64,000 nt of DNA, taken from the NCBI GenBank assembly GCA_028015205.1, contig CM051508.1, positions 16,324,001-16,388,000 on the forward strand, in the 5' to 3' direction. The DNA comes from Mytilisepta virgata. Lineage: Eukaryota; Mollusca; Bivalvia; Mytilida; Mytilidae. Below the pieces are notes generated by a model. That model ran no database searches and was not told the DNA's origin. It was given only the letters and a program-made list of their open reading frames with translations. Within the stretch, counting starts at the first letter, position 1, and the number at the start of each line of letters is the position of its first letter. This document shows, piece after piece, positions 37,861 to 48,398 of the stretch. Position numbers and translations under genes: made by a program.

Positions 37861-38694
37861 TCCTGTATCTACATCTAAGTTAACTATTTTGCGTCAATTA
37901 TATCTTCTTATTTTATTTATATATAAGATAGGTGATTCATATTACCTACATTATGACATCTATAACAGTGTTTTTCTTGATTCAACTGTAAATTGAACTA
38001 ATTTGTTTCTTTTTAAGACATATGCCAGCTTGTCCTCTTTATTCTTTCTCTCCGGAAACTCTTAAACAGTTTGGAACATAAAATCTAAATAACATTGATA
38101 TGTTGGATATTACAGTTCAATATTATTGAAGACGTGTCCGAGAGGAAAGTTGTCTAAATTGAAGAATTATCTCCAGTATTATTTAAACTGTTTGTGACAT
38201 CACTTTATTATACATGTAACAAGATTAGTGTCATTTATCTAAACAATTTTCATAAAAAAACTATTACTTTCTTTTGTTATGAAAGAGACACATCATAACA
38301 CGTTATCCAAATTCTGCAGTTGAGTGGGAACTGCCAACAATGTAGCGAAAACAAATGATATAAACAAACACTAAAATACTGGGATGTCATCAGTTCGGTT
38401 TTTTATGAAATTCATTCTGTAAAACTATACAATCTTTAAAACCATGGATTTTCTTAATTACAATGTATGCTACATTCTGTCCTCAGTTTGTATTGATGCA
38501 ATGTACGGAGCAAAACTGTAATTTACTCTAGCACACCAAATAAAGATCCCAAAAAAGTACATATTATGTCGAAGGAAGTTATTTGAGAAGAGCTGACAAA
38601 ATATTCCCAAAGGGAGTATATACTGATATTTAAAAAGGTAGTATGATATCAATAACATGTATGAAATGACGAAACTATTTAAATAACAACTCAC

Positions 38695-38761
38695 CATATT
38701 CATAACTGAAGTCTAATTTGAAATATAAGATAATAACTACACATTTTAGGCATACAAACAT
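38695..38761 (-). CDS. Second signal-peptide exon of the receptor family (alternative first exon or relic)
   Basis: From ATG at 38761: MFVCLKCVVIILYFKLDFSY then EY, and donor 'gtgagt' after exactly 67 nt in phase 1. This equals gene 1 exon 1 in length, phase and Cys4/Cys7 positions; splicing to exon 2 would give EYENLALNK. In-frame ATGs also exist at 38773 and 38776. The next family exons downstream on this strand are those of gene 1. It is therefore either an alternative first exon or what is left of a third gene copy. Confidence 0.55.
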
Positions 38762-38831
38762 CTTGGTATCCATCATAATAAATACTCCATTAACAATATG
38801 CTCAGCCTCAATATAAGTGTCTATAGTGTCT

Positions 38832-38866
38832 ATATCAACAGGGAAGTGATGTAAATGAACCATGAA
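38832..38866 (-). promoter_or_regulatory. Conserved upstream block before second signal exon
   Basis: Minus strand 'CATTTACATCACTTCCCTGT' then TGATATA, the counterpart of 36160-36195, 73-105 bp before the ATG at 38761. Confidence 0.4.
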
Positions 38867-39154
38867 ATAAATAGATTGAACCTAGTTTAACGTTAAATTC
38901 GTGTTTCTAAATATATACGTCAATGATATTTGAGAGAACAGTGTTGTGCTTCCTGTTCACATACTTGTTAAATTCCCGGAGAGAATTAAATGAGGCGTAA
39001 GATATTTCATTGCCCAGATCAAAGTAAATTGTGCCCTACCATATAGAATAATATATACAGGAATAAGTCGGAATAGTACGACATAACAAAAAAACAAAAC
39101 AAAACAACCCCCCCAGAAAAGGTATTGAAATGTAACCTAAATGTATATACATAT

Positions 39155-39300
39155 TTTCTCTACTCCTTACGTATTCGGTTAACAAACGACACCTAGTGAT
39201 CTTTTACGACGACGAAAATTACATCTGATACTAGCAAAGCACACCTCAAATTATAGGTACACATTAAAACTCAATCGCAAAATCATATTTGTAGACAGCC
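39155..39300 (+). repeat. Repeat pair, copy 1 (second at 39680-39823)
   Basis: 'gtattcggttaacaaacgac', 'cttttacgacgacgaaaa' and 'gatactagcaaagcacacct' recur at 39680-39823 with scattered differences. The second copy leads into the 600-bp composite array. The linker 'gacggctagaaagtgacaat' at 39502 is also found in each 600-bp unit. Confidence 0.7.
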
Positions 39301-39852
39301 CATCGTACGTTATGGACGCTGCAATATAAGTACATAAATATAAGGATGCATACAATTAGGATCAGGAAAAACAACAAATATGTATTTATGGAAATCTGTA
39401 TCTGATTTCAATGCACTAGCAGGTATGTTTCTCAAGCTATTGGTGCCTGACGTCACCAAATTTTCGATATGTATGTAAATTGGAGTTTACTGGATTAAAT
39501 GACGGCTAGAAAGTGACAATTTTACCTCAATCGAGACATACCTGAACATGTGGCACACATCAATTCTTTGATTTGCTAATTAAAACATCGGTCTTACGAA
39601 AATATATTATATATACATATACCAACAATACAATATGTTCCCGCTATACTATTCGAAACGCGGTGAAACACTTGTATTATTCCTATTCCTTGAGTATTCG
39701 GTTAGCAAACGACTGACATTTAGCGATACCTTTACGACGACGAAAAATGAAAGTGATACTAGCGTAGCACACCTCAACCTATAGATAGAAATAAAACTTC
39801 AAATGGAAAATCGTAATAAGTAAATCATTAGAATGTTCAAACATATTACAAT

Positions 39853-40120
39853 TTAAATCAAATTGTTTGTCCAAATATAATCGTTCTCTACTGTCTTTTT
39901 GGCCCAACTCTTTTGGCAGTTTTGTGAATAGAAGACACAAAAGTGTTGTTGTTAGGATCTCTAAAACCGTTTATTTCTTGTGCCCATTTGATATCATATA
40001 TTGCGTTTTCAATGGGGTGGTGGGTTGATTCATTGTTCAATAAATGAGTCAAATATAAAGCTTCAGGGCTTGATGAAGATTGTCTTTGCCAGTTCAGTCT
40101 TTTAGATTTTAAATGTTGAT
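39853..40120 (-). pseudogene. Tyrosine-recombinase fragment, satellite unit 1, frameshifted
   Basis: Same segment as units 2 and 3, but one base is missing in the T run near 39914, which shifts the frame within the AKKSWAKK stretch. Confidence 0.55.
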
Positions 40121-40448
40121 ATGTTTATATGTATACCAGCATTTTGTTGATATTTAATATAAATAAATATATATATCTATCTATCTATCTATCATGTATA
40201 CTCGACTCAGCGACGGCTAGAAAGTGACAATTCTACCTATATCGTAACATATGAAACTAGACTGAGGCACTCGAAAACTTACTAGCTTAAATTAAAATTT
40301 TGAAATTTCGACCCTTGTGGACTGCAATTTTAGAAAATTAAAATTCTAAAACCTTATTTCACACCTGCATATTGTGTTTGACAATACTATATAAAAATAA
40401 AATGCATAAATTGAAATTGATCATTAGAATGTTCAAACATATTACAAA

Positions 40449-40720
40449 TTAAATCAAATTGTTTGTCCAAATATAATCGTTCTCTACTGTCTTTTTGGCC
40501 CAACTCTTTTTGGCAGTTTTGTGAATAGAAGACACAAAAGTGTTGTTGTTAGGATCTCTAAAACCGTTTATTTCTTGTGCCCATTTGATATCATATATTG
40601 CGTTTTCAATGGGGTGGTGGGTTGATTCATTGTTCAATAAATGAGTCAAATATAAAGCTTCAGGGCTTGATGAAGATCGTCTTTGCCAATTCAGTCTTTT
40701 AGATTTTAAATGTTGATATG
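40449..40720 (-). pseudogene. Tyrosine-recombinase N-terminal (core-binding) fragment, satellite unit 2
   Basis: The minus strand reads YQHLKSKRLNWQRRSSSSPE, ALYLTHLLNNESTHHPIENA and IYDIKWAQEINGFRDPNNNT, ending at a stop after NDYIWTNNLI. The pattern of a lone W, then ALYLTHL, then A-x-Y-x-I-K-W-A-x-x-I-x-G-F-x-D-P, is that of the SAM-like core-binding domain of Crypton/DIRS-type tyrosine recombinases in invertebrate genomes. The catalytic domain is absent. Related frames are at 41049-41320 (unit 3, open) and 39853-40120 (unit 1, frameshifted). Confidence 0.6.
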
Positions 40721-41048
40721 TTTATATGTATACCAGCATTTTGTTGATATTTAATATAAATAAATATATATATCTATCTATCTATCTATCTATCATGTAT
40801 ACTCGACTCAGCGACGGCTAGAAAGTGACAATTCTACCTATATCGTAACATATGAAACTAGACTGAGGCACTCGAAAACTTACTAGCTTAAATTAAAATT
40901 TTGAAATTTCGACCCTTGTGGACTGCAATTTTAGAAAATTAAAATCTAGAACCTTATTTCACACCTGCATATTGTGTTTGACAATACTATATAAAAATAA
41001 AATGCATAAATTGAAATTGATCATTAGAATGTTCAAACATATTACAAA

Positions 41049-41320
41049 TTAAATCAAATTGTTTGTCGAAATATAATCGTTCTCTACTGTCTTTTTGGCC
41101 CAACTCTTTTTGGCAGTTTTGTGAATAGAAGACACAAAAGTGTTGTTGTTAGGATCTCTAAAACCGTTTATTTCTTGTGCCCATTTGATATCATATATTG
41201 CGTTTTCAATGGGGTGGTGGGTTGATTCATTGTTCAATAAATGAGTCGAATATAAAGCTTCAGGGCTTGATGAAGATCGTCTTTGCCAATTCAGTCTTTT
41301 AGATTTTAAATGTTGATATG
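41049..41320 (-). pseudogene. Tyrosine-recombinase fragment, satellite unit 3
   Basis: Same peptide as in unit 2, with one change near the end (NDYISTNNLI). The open frame is retained although it is only a domain fragment. Confidence 0.6.
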
Positions 41321-41637
41321 TTTATATGTATACCAGCATTTTGTTGATATTTAATATAAATAAATATATCTATCTATCTATCTAACTATCTATCTATCTA
41401 TCTATCTATCATGTATACTCGACTCAGCGACGGCTAGAAAGTGACAATTCTACCTATATCGTAACATATGAAACTAGACTGAGGCACTCGAAAACTTACT
41501 AGCTTAAATTAAAATTTTGAAATTTCGACCCTTGTGGACTGCAATTTTAGAAAATTAAAATTCTAAAACCCTATTTCACACCTGCATATTGTGTTTGACA
41601 ATACTATATAAAAATAAAATGCATAAATTGAAATTGA

Positions 41638-42150
41638 TAATTTTTCAAAATCCGACCCTTGTGGGCCCCTTGTTTAGAAAATCAAAATTCTAAAACCCTA
41701 TTGCGTATCTGCATATGGTCCATGAGAATACTGCATAAATTAAAAAATGAAAGATGAGTTCAGGTCACAAGCTCGAATTCCAAATGTTCGAAGTTCAACC
41801 CATGTAGGCCCCTTGTTTAGAAAATCAACATTTTAAAACCTTATTGCGCATCTACAGGTCGCATGCAACCATTCTATATAGAAATAAAATACCTAAACCA
41901 AAAAGTAAAGGAGAAGTTGATGTCACAAGAAGTGTGACGGACGGACAGAGACAATCTCAATATCCTTCGAAAGTGCGGGAATAACGAGGAGCTTAGGTCA
42001 GAAGCTTAAATTGCCAGTTTAACAATTGTGGGCCCTAATTTTTGAAAATCAAAATTCTAAAACCTTACTGCGCATCTACATACAGTATGTGACAATACCG
42101 GATAGAAATTAAATGACGGACGGGCGGACAGGCGGACGGGGGGGGGGGGG
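41638..42150 (+). mobile_element. Tandem-core element, plus orientation
   Basis: Three units of 'aaaatcaaaattctaaaacc', 'ttgcgcatctaca' and 'aaataaaat', with the right edge 'gacggacagagacaatctca' (41938-41957) and a G tract near 42139. This is the reverse complement of the 12266-13215 family. Confidence 0.6.
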
Positions 42151-42649
42151 GTGAATTTAAACATTGGTCTTACAGAAATAAATTATATTCATACATATAA
42201 TTAATATTAACCATACCAGGTCATGACTTTGAGGTACAGGTCAAATGTCAAGGTCAAACTTGACCTCTGACATTAAAACTTGTTATTGCTCTGTCTCAGA
42301 AACTATAAAAGTTTCTCGTGTTTCCGCCAACTCAGTGGCCCTTCAATATTTTAAAGAACATATAGATTATCACAACTCATAAACAGTTATCTTTCACCAG
42401 AATGAATAATTGCTTTCATAATGGTTAAATGAACACAATGCTTACAGATGTAATAGTATCATATGACGTCAATTTGGATACACAGCACATCTCATTCGTG
42501 AATTATCTGTAATGCATAAGACTGGAAACGTTGAAATTATAACCTTAATATGTCAAGAGCAGAACGATAGTAAATTTATGTTTTTCAATAGAAAACACAC
42601 CTTTGATCAATTCAATGTGTCTTCACATGTAATTAATAAATATCTAAAG

Positions 42650-44330
42650 GTTTTAATTTGTCCACAAGATACTATTGCTCCGATATGAACAGCGGCTAAT
42701 ATGTTTAAACAAAACCTCGAACCGTTGTGAAGCCAAGTCAAGTGCAAAAATGACTACACACGACTTATTCAAAATCAGATAAAAGCTGATGTGCATGGGG
42801 TTTTACATACTTTTATGTATAAATTTCGAATTTGCATCGACATGATAGAAACTGTATAGGGATATACTCTGGAACTTGCAGGCTACCTGAGGAGGTATCT
42901 ACTTTCTGTTAATAAAACAAGTATTCTATATTACCAATGTTTGATTCATACGATGTAAAAATTATTAAAAGTATACCTAGAAATGAAAGCAGTAAAATAA
43001 AAATAAACAAGAGACACTACTAAGATAAAAAAGGCACTTTAAGATCTTATCGTAAAGCATTTAACTTACGTAACTGTACATGCTCTGGATAAATTACAAA
43101 CGATTCGCCCCAATCCCATTTCGCCCCATGCTATTACGCCCAACTTTCAGTACGCCCTAAATACAGTACGCCCCAATAAAACATCCGTGGACCATTTTTT
43201 CTCCCATAAGGGTCTATGTAAAATAGTTTTTCTAAATAAAACGAGTTTGCCTATCTACCTACATTATTTTTTATCACAAGGTAACCTTAAACAGACATAT
43301 ATTTTTGTTTTGCCTACAGGAAAATTGGATTATATATCACTGTTCCGACACTGCCTACAACAGAAAGGTATTCCGAGTGCTTTACCATAGTGCTTAAAAA
43401 TAATTAAATTCTTGAAATATGAGGAAAAAAAACATAGGATTTCTGTTAATTCTTACCTGTATTGCGGATTTACCGGGGGGCACAAGGTGTACGTAAAACT
43501 ACTAGACACAACGCTTCACATGGTTGAATATGTTTATAATTACGAAAGGCAAATTTTAAGAAAATGACCATAACATATTATCTATTGAGATGGTTGCTTA
43601 ACAACTATAGTTGTGAAAATTAACACATTTAATATGTATGTAACTTTTTACAAATCTGATAAGAAAGATTACTCAGAGTTAATGAGTTGGTAAATTATCA
43701 CCGTGAAGAACATAAAATTAATTTTCCATCAGTGCCCCTTGACATTTGCAAGTGTTTAATAGAATACGCACCATTCTGATAAATGGCTTAATTATTGATT
43801 CATTGTTAGCTGACGTGTATTGTTTTAAATACTAACAAAAGATTATTAAAAGATTTCTATCTTCTTTTTTTAAAATTAACATATTTGAAATTACTTGGTA
43901 ATTAAAACTATGTGGATAAGGACTTTTTATTTTAAGTTTGTTGTTAGTGCAAATTTTAAAAAATATATATTTACTACCATGATTCCTTTTCCATTTAAAT
44001 TTCATTTAAACTGTTTCGACATATAATGTCATCTAAATACAAAATTTCAAACAACAAATACATGTTTTATATATTAATTATTCATTCAAAAAAAAAAAAA
44101 AACATGACTTAGACCTGTTAAACTACATAAACATGTAAAGCGATATATAAGTTCACTGAAAAATGTGAGTGAAATGCAATGTATTCGGATGTTAATTTGC
44201 ATGCGCCGAGATAATAAAGATGGATTATTCTAGAATTCCATTTGCTATTAGTACAATGTAGTCATGGTAGTACGAATACGATTTGTATTTTTATAAATAT
44301 TTTGTGTTTATTGTTTTATTATGTATCATA
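42650..44330. repeat. 1.65-kb long direct duplication, copy 2
   Basis: Near-identical counterpart of 1-1650, starting 'ggttttaatttgtccacaag'. It includes the CGCCCC array at 43104-43177 and has a ~35-bp insertion near 43317. It lies about 6 kb past the stop of gene 2; copy 1 lies ~1.2 kb past the stop of gene 1. Confidence 0.88.
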
Positions 44331-44404
44331 TCGCTCTAAAAAGGAGGAAACGGTATAAAGGTCAGAAGAAATACCTTTTAAAGAAAATCTGGCAAGGTAA
44401 AAAC

Positions 44405-44994
44405 GTCAGGTTTCGTTCCATTTGGGCAACCATTCTGAGAGGAAAAGATTCTTTTATATAAGCCAATCAGAAACAAGAACTGCCAATGGTGACCATGTAT
44501 GTACTCCGCTCGGGACGAAATAAAGACATTTTGTAAATATCCTCTCAAAGATTATTACTGTCAAGTTTCGTTCCACTTGGCCAAGCAGTTCCAGAGACCA
44601 TTTTTTTTTTAATCAACTAATGAGAAACAAGAATTGCCTATGCAGCCATGTTTTACCTATCCGGACGATTTGTAAAGAACCTCACATAGATACTTTATGT
44701 TAAGTTTCATTCCATTTGGCCAAGCGATTTCCCATAATTGTTCCCTGTTAAGTTTTGTTCTATTTGATCCAGCAGTTTCAGAGGAGAAGATTTTTTAAAA
44801 CTCAGCCAATCAGAAACAACAATTGGCAATGGCGGCCATGTTTGTTTTCCGATCTAGACCTTACATAGATGCTTCATTCCAAATTTATTACCATTTGGTC
44901 CAGTGGTGTCAGAGAAGAAGATTAAAATGTGAAAAGTTAACGAACGGATATGATGACAAACGCTCACATGGCCTGTGGCCGGGCGAGCTAAAAA
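44405..44994 (+). mobile_element. Tandem-core element with 3' hairpin, 5'-truncated
   Basis: Four ~150-bp core units ('tcaagtttcgttccacttgg', 'ccaatcagaaacaac', 'atggcggccatgtttg') are shared with 4922-5935. The right end has hairpin GGCC-tgt-GGCC (44970-44980) followed by 'gggcgagctaaaaa'. A terminal hairpin plus CTAA resembles a Helitron 3' end. No AGGCTC head is present. Confidence 0.65.
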
Positions 44995-44999
44995 CAATG

Positions 45000-45070
45000 A
45001 ACAACAAGAACTCCTACAAAAACCAGGAGTGAACTCCGGTGCTCCGGAAAGGTAAGCAGTTCCTGTTCCG
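45000..45070 (+). repeat. Dispersed 'GGTAAGCAG-type' repeat, short copy
   Basis: 'acaacaagaactcctacaaa' and 'ggtgctccggaaaggtaagc' match 31100-31300. Confidence 0.6.
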
Positions 45071-45560
45071 TATTGCTTTCATTGATTACAACTAAATTGT
45101 GCTAACTAGGAATTGATCCTTGAAAAGAAGATAGTTAATTTTTCTCGAGAATTAAAACACTCACAATGTCAGATTAGAGCTATAACTGTGTATTTCCTGA
45201 TAATGCTGCAAAATCATGCTTCTTTTTTCCCAAACGGGAAAACAACTTTACCACAAAGTGAATGCTGTTACAGAGTATGAATGGCAAATATACATATATT
45301 TTTTTCGTTCCGATGACCATTTACTGATATCAGAACGTGCATATATGTGTTGTTTTAACCTGTATTGATCTCTAGGAACAAATCGTATGCTATTTGCTTC
45401 AGAATTTTCGGCAATAATCCTCTGATCATTTGCAGATATACAGGGCGTCTTGACTATTTAAAAATGCATAAGTCTAAGAGAGACTGAACTTCCGGTTTTA
45501 TTTACACTTAATTGATACGTTGTTAGAAAAGCTGACCAATAAACAAAATATGAAGTTTGG

Positions 45561-45838
45561 TTTTTTTTTTTTTTTTTTTGGTTTATTTGACGTTTTACGC
45601 CGTTTTCAGCACATTTGGGTATTTCGCGGCGGCCATTTTTTATCGGTGGAGGTAGCCGGAGTGCCCGGAGAAAACCACCGACTTTCGGTAGGAAAATTGG
45701 AATCCTTGTCATGAATGAAGATTGGACTCGAACACACCCTGCAACCAGTGAGATTCGAACTCACAACCTCAGCGTTGACAGGCTAGTGATCTTTAGTAGT
45801 CATGACGAACTACCTAGACCACTCGGCCACCGAGGCTC
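45561..45838 (-). mobile_element. tRNA-derived SINE with poly(A) tail
   Basis: The minus strand begins at 45838 with 'GAGCCTCGGTGGCCGAGTGG', a good tRNA A box, followed by the B box GTTCGAATC. The spacing suits a Leu/Ser-like tRNA ancestor with an insertion. A non-tRNA body ('CGGTGGTTTTCTCCGGGCAC') ends in a ~20-nt A run. Flanks 45548-45560 and 45839-45851 (ATATgAAgTTTGG / ATATcAAaTTTGG) look like a 13-bp target-site duplication. Plus-strand open frames over it are artefacts. Confidence 0.8.
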
Positions 45839-45869
45839 ATATCAAATTTGGCATTATTGCATTATATGT

Positions 45870-46745
45870 TTACGAATCTGAGAAAGTTTCATTAAATTAT
45901 GGTAAATGGTTAAAGATGAGTTGCGGATACAAAACACCTAAATGTGTAAACCCCTCTCCAAAAATAAAAACCTTTCTCCAAATTATTTTTGCCAAAATCA
46001 AATCAGGAGGTGCACAATGGCATTATAGGGTTAAGAATCTGAGCAAGGTTCATTAGATTATGGTAACAGATTTAAGAGGTGTTGCGGATGCAAAATAGGT
46101 GGTCGGACGGACGTAATCCATGTTTTGGTAAGTTCTTATTTTGGAAAAATAAACCCCAAAAGGAGGAATTACGGACATAAAATAGATACCCCCTCTATCC
46201 AAAAGTAAAACAGTTCCTGAAAATGATTTTTATAATTTTGGCCACAAACAAAATAAAAGTAGCACAATGACATTATATGATAAAGAATCTGATAAATTAT
46301 GCTAAGTGGTTAGGCGGAGTTGCATGTACAAAATAGGTACCACATAACCATGATGACATCCATATAATGCACTGGCAAAGTTCATTATTTGGAAAAATAC
46401 CAATTTGACCAAAAAAAAAACAGAATAGGAGGTGCACAATGGCATTCAATAGTAAAGAATCTGGGAAAGTTTTATCAAATTACGCTGAGGCTAAGGAGGA
46501 GTTGCGGATACAAAATTGACACCTCCTCCCGTATAAGGAAATGACAAACTCCGTGGTTTGGGAAAATAAACCCTGTAACTGGTTTTAACGAAATAAAAAA
46601 ATAGAGGTGCACAATGGCATAATATGAAAAGGAATCTGAGCAAGTTTCATTCAATTAAATCAGTGGTTTAGGAGGAGCTGCGGATACAAATGTGGAACAT
46701 ATTGTTACCTGACGGACGGACTCCCCTATCACTATATACCTCCGC
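45870..46745 (+). repeat. Tandem repeat, five diverged ~160-250-bp units
   Basis: 'aatctgagaaagtttcatta', 'gagttgcggatacaaaa' and 'ggaggtgcacaatggcatta' recur from about 45872, 46033, 46283, 46456 and 46630. 'cggacggac' blocks (46102, 46712) resemble the tails of the tandem-core elements. Confidence 0.75.
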
Positions 46746-46769
46746 TTTACAAAGTGGGGTACAATAAAC

Positions 46770-46875
46770 ATGCAATAAACTAAATCAAAAATAGCACTGG
46801 CAATGTGAACTCCTATTTAAGACCGGGTGTGGCATCAGGTGGCCGGCAGGTAAGCATGTCCTACTCAGTTAACAA
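46770..46875 (+). repeat. Dispersed 'GGTAAGCAG-type' repeat, diverged copy
   Basis: 'gtgaactcctatttaagacc' and 'caggtggccggcaggtaagc' match the end of the 17400-17640 family. It directly follows the tandem array. Confidence 0.5.
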
Positions 46876-48398
46876 CACCCGCCACATTTTCAATGAATAA
46901 ACGGCAGTGAAGTGTCGAGACAGGTGAGGTATCAATACCAGAAAGAGAAGAAATCTAAGTGAAGATATCTAGTTTCATATGTGAGAAAAAAAGTTATCAT
47001 GGTTTCCCAGCTTGTTTCATAGATTAAGGGAGGATGAGGACATTCTTGGCGAAGGTAACACTCAAAACATCTTTTCCGTAGGATTATATATAGCAAAAGT
47101 ACTCTCCTTTATAATAAAATTAAAATTGTCGCACAAAAAAATCTAGTCATCATTAATGTATATTCTGAAGTGTAAAAGCTGTGAAAAAGATTTATCTGGT
47201 CTTAAATTAATTATTATTTTCATTTCTGAGTATTTGATTTTCATGATAAGGTTTTTACTAGTGGATCGTGCAATCCGCCCAATCATCATGTCGTGCATTT
47301 GTAACGAATCAACTAATAGACACTACTCAATTAATAGCATTAATTATTTTCAGTTAAAGTATCATATTATCATACAATTACAAGTGATTTATCATATAAT
47401 ACTCACTAAGTCTTAACATTGTAGATCATATTGTGAATCTAATTTCAAATTTCAGCATAGAAAGTAATGACTGATGAAATAACCTTTATAGCCTGCAACA
47501 ACCGTCAAAATCCAGAAAGGTTAACTTTAACACGTTCTGTTATCCTCAACAAGAAAGTTGTATTATAATTATTAAGGCAGAAGATACATGTATCTAATTG
47601 GGCTAATCCCTATATTTCAGATTTTTATAAAATTGTGCATGCAACGTATATAGTATGTTGGACTGCATCTGAATATAAAAAAAATGCATATCACGTCAAT
47701 ACTTCCCGAAATATGGTGTTTCAGGTTTTGGCAAACAAATGCGTAAATACATAGAATGTACGCCCATATCGCTCTAAAAAGTCAAATATCTAGATTTTAA
47801 ATTATGATTTCCCGAGAATGTTTTTAAATAAATATTTATATATATCATTACCATTGAAATTCTCTTGTTTATATAAATGCCACTAGGGGTCACCGGTTCG
47901 TTTTTAATACATTAAATTGATTCTATATGAAGTGTGAAAACAATCGTCATAAAGCAAAAATAAACAAACCGTCGTCACGACGTCGCGATGGAAAATATAG
48001 ATTTGAGTGTTCTTGCAGACATATAGTTGATTTATTTCCACAGTGAAAACGATGCTGGTGTCCCTATTTTTATTTAGTATCAATGAAATGGAAACGTTTC
48101 CAGCAATTACATAATATTTTTTTATAGAAAATTCTAGGTATTACTTTTTGACAAATGACGATTTAAAGTGAAATTATTACTTTTTTCGAATTTTTTATAC
48201 GAAATCTACAGTAAACGACCGTTATCTAAAGGAATGCAAATCAACCGTACTGAAAAAAAATATAAAAGCTAAATAGAAAATGTGCTTAATATTTAGATGC
48301 AGCTTCGAATATTCCAATCCGTACTTTAGCGTACTAAGATACCTCCTACCTTACAGACAACTTTTATTCCTAATTAATTTATGGATATAACAGGTGTC
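46876..48398. other. Intergenic, no gene seen
   Basis: AT-rich. The open frame 47156-47416 (86 codons) has no recognisable motif. 'catatcgctctaaaaag' at 47766 also occurs at 44327, at the edge of the 1.65-kb duplication. Confidence 0.45.

Larger units (their letters stand above)
39824..41637. repeat. Composite ~600-bp satellite, three units
   Basis: Units 39824-40419, 40420-41019 and 41020-41637 are nearly identical. Each joins four parts in order: a tyrosine-recombinase fragment (minus), a (TATC)n microsatellite of differing length, the linker 'cgactcagcgacggctagaa', and one core unit of the 12266-13215 type element. Unit 1 lacks one T in the 'cttttggc' run. The array runs into core-repeat sequence at 41638. 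Confidence 0.9.

Noticed and set aside
39824..41637. CRISPR-like array
   Set aside because: The 600-bp units are whole near-identical tandem copies without unique spacers; this is a eukaryotic satellite.
45615..45881. 88-codon plus-strand ORF, and overlapping ORFs at 45458-45714
   Set aside because: They translate the SINE body and tRNA-like head in antisense.
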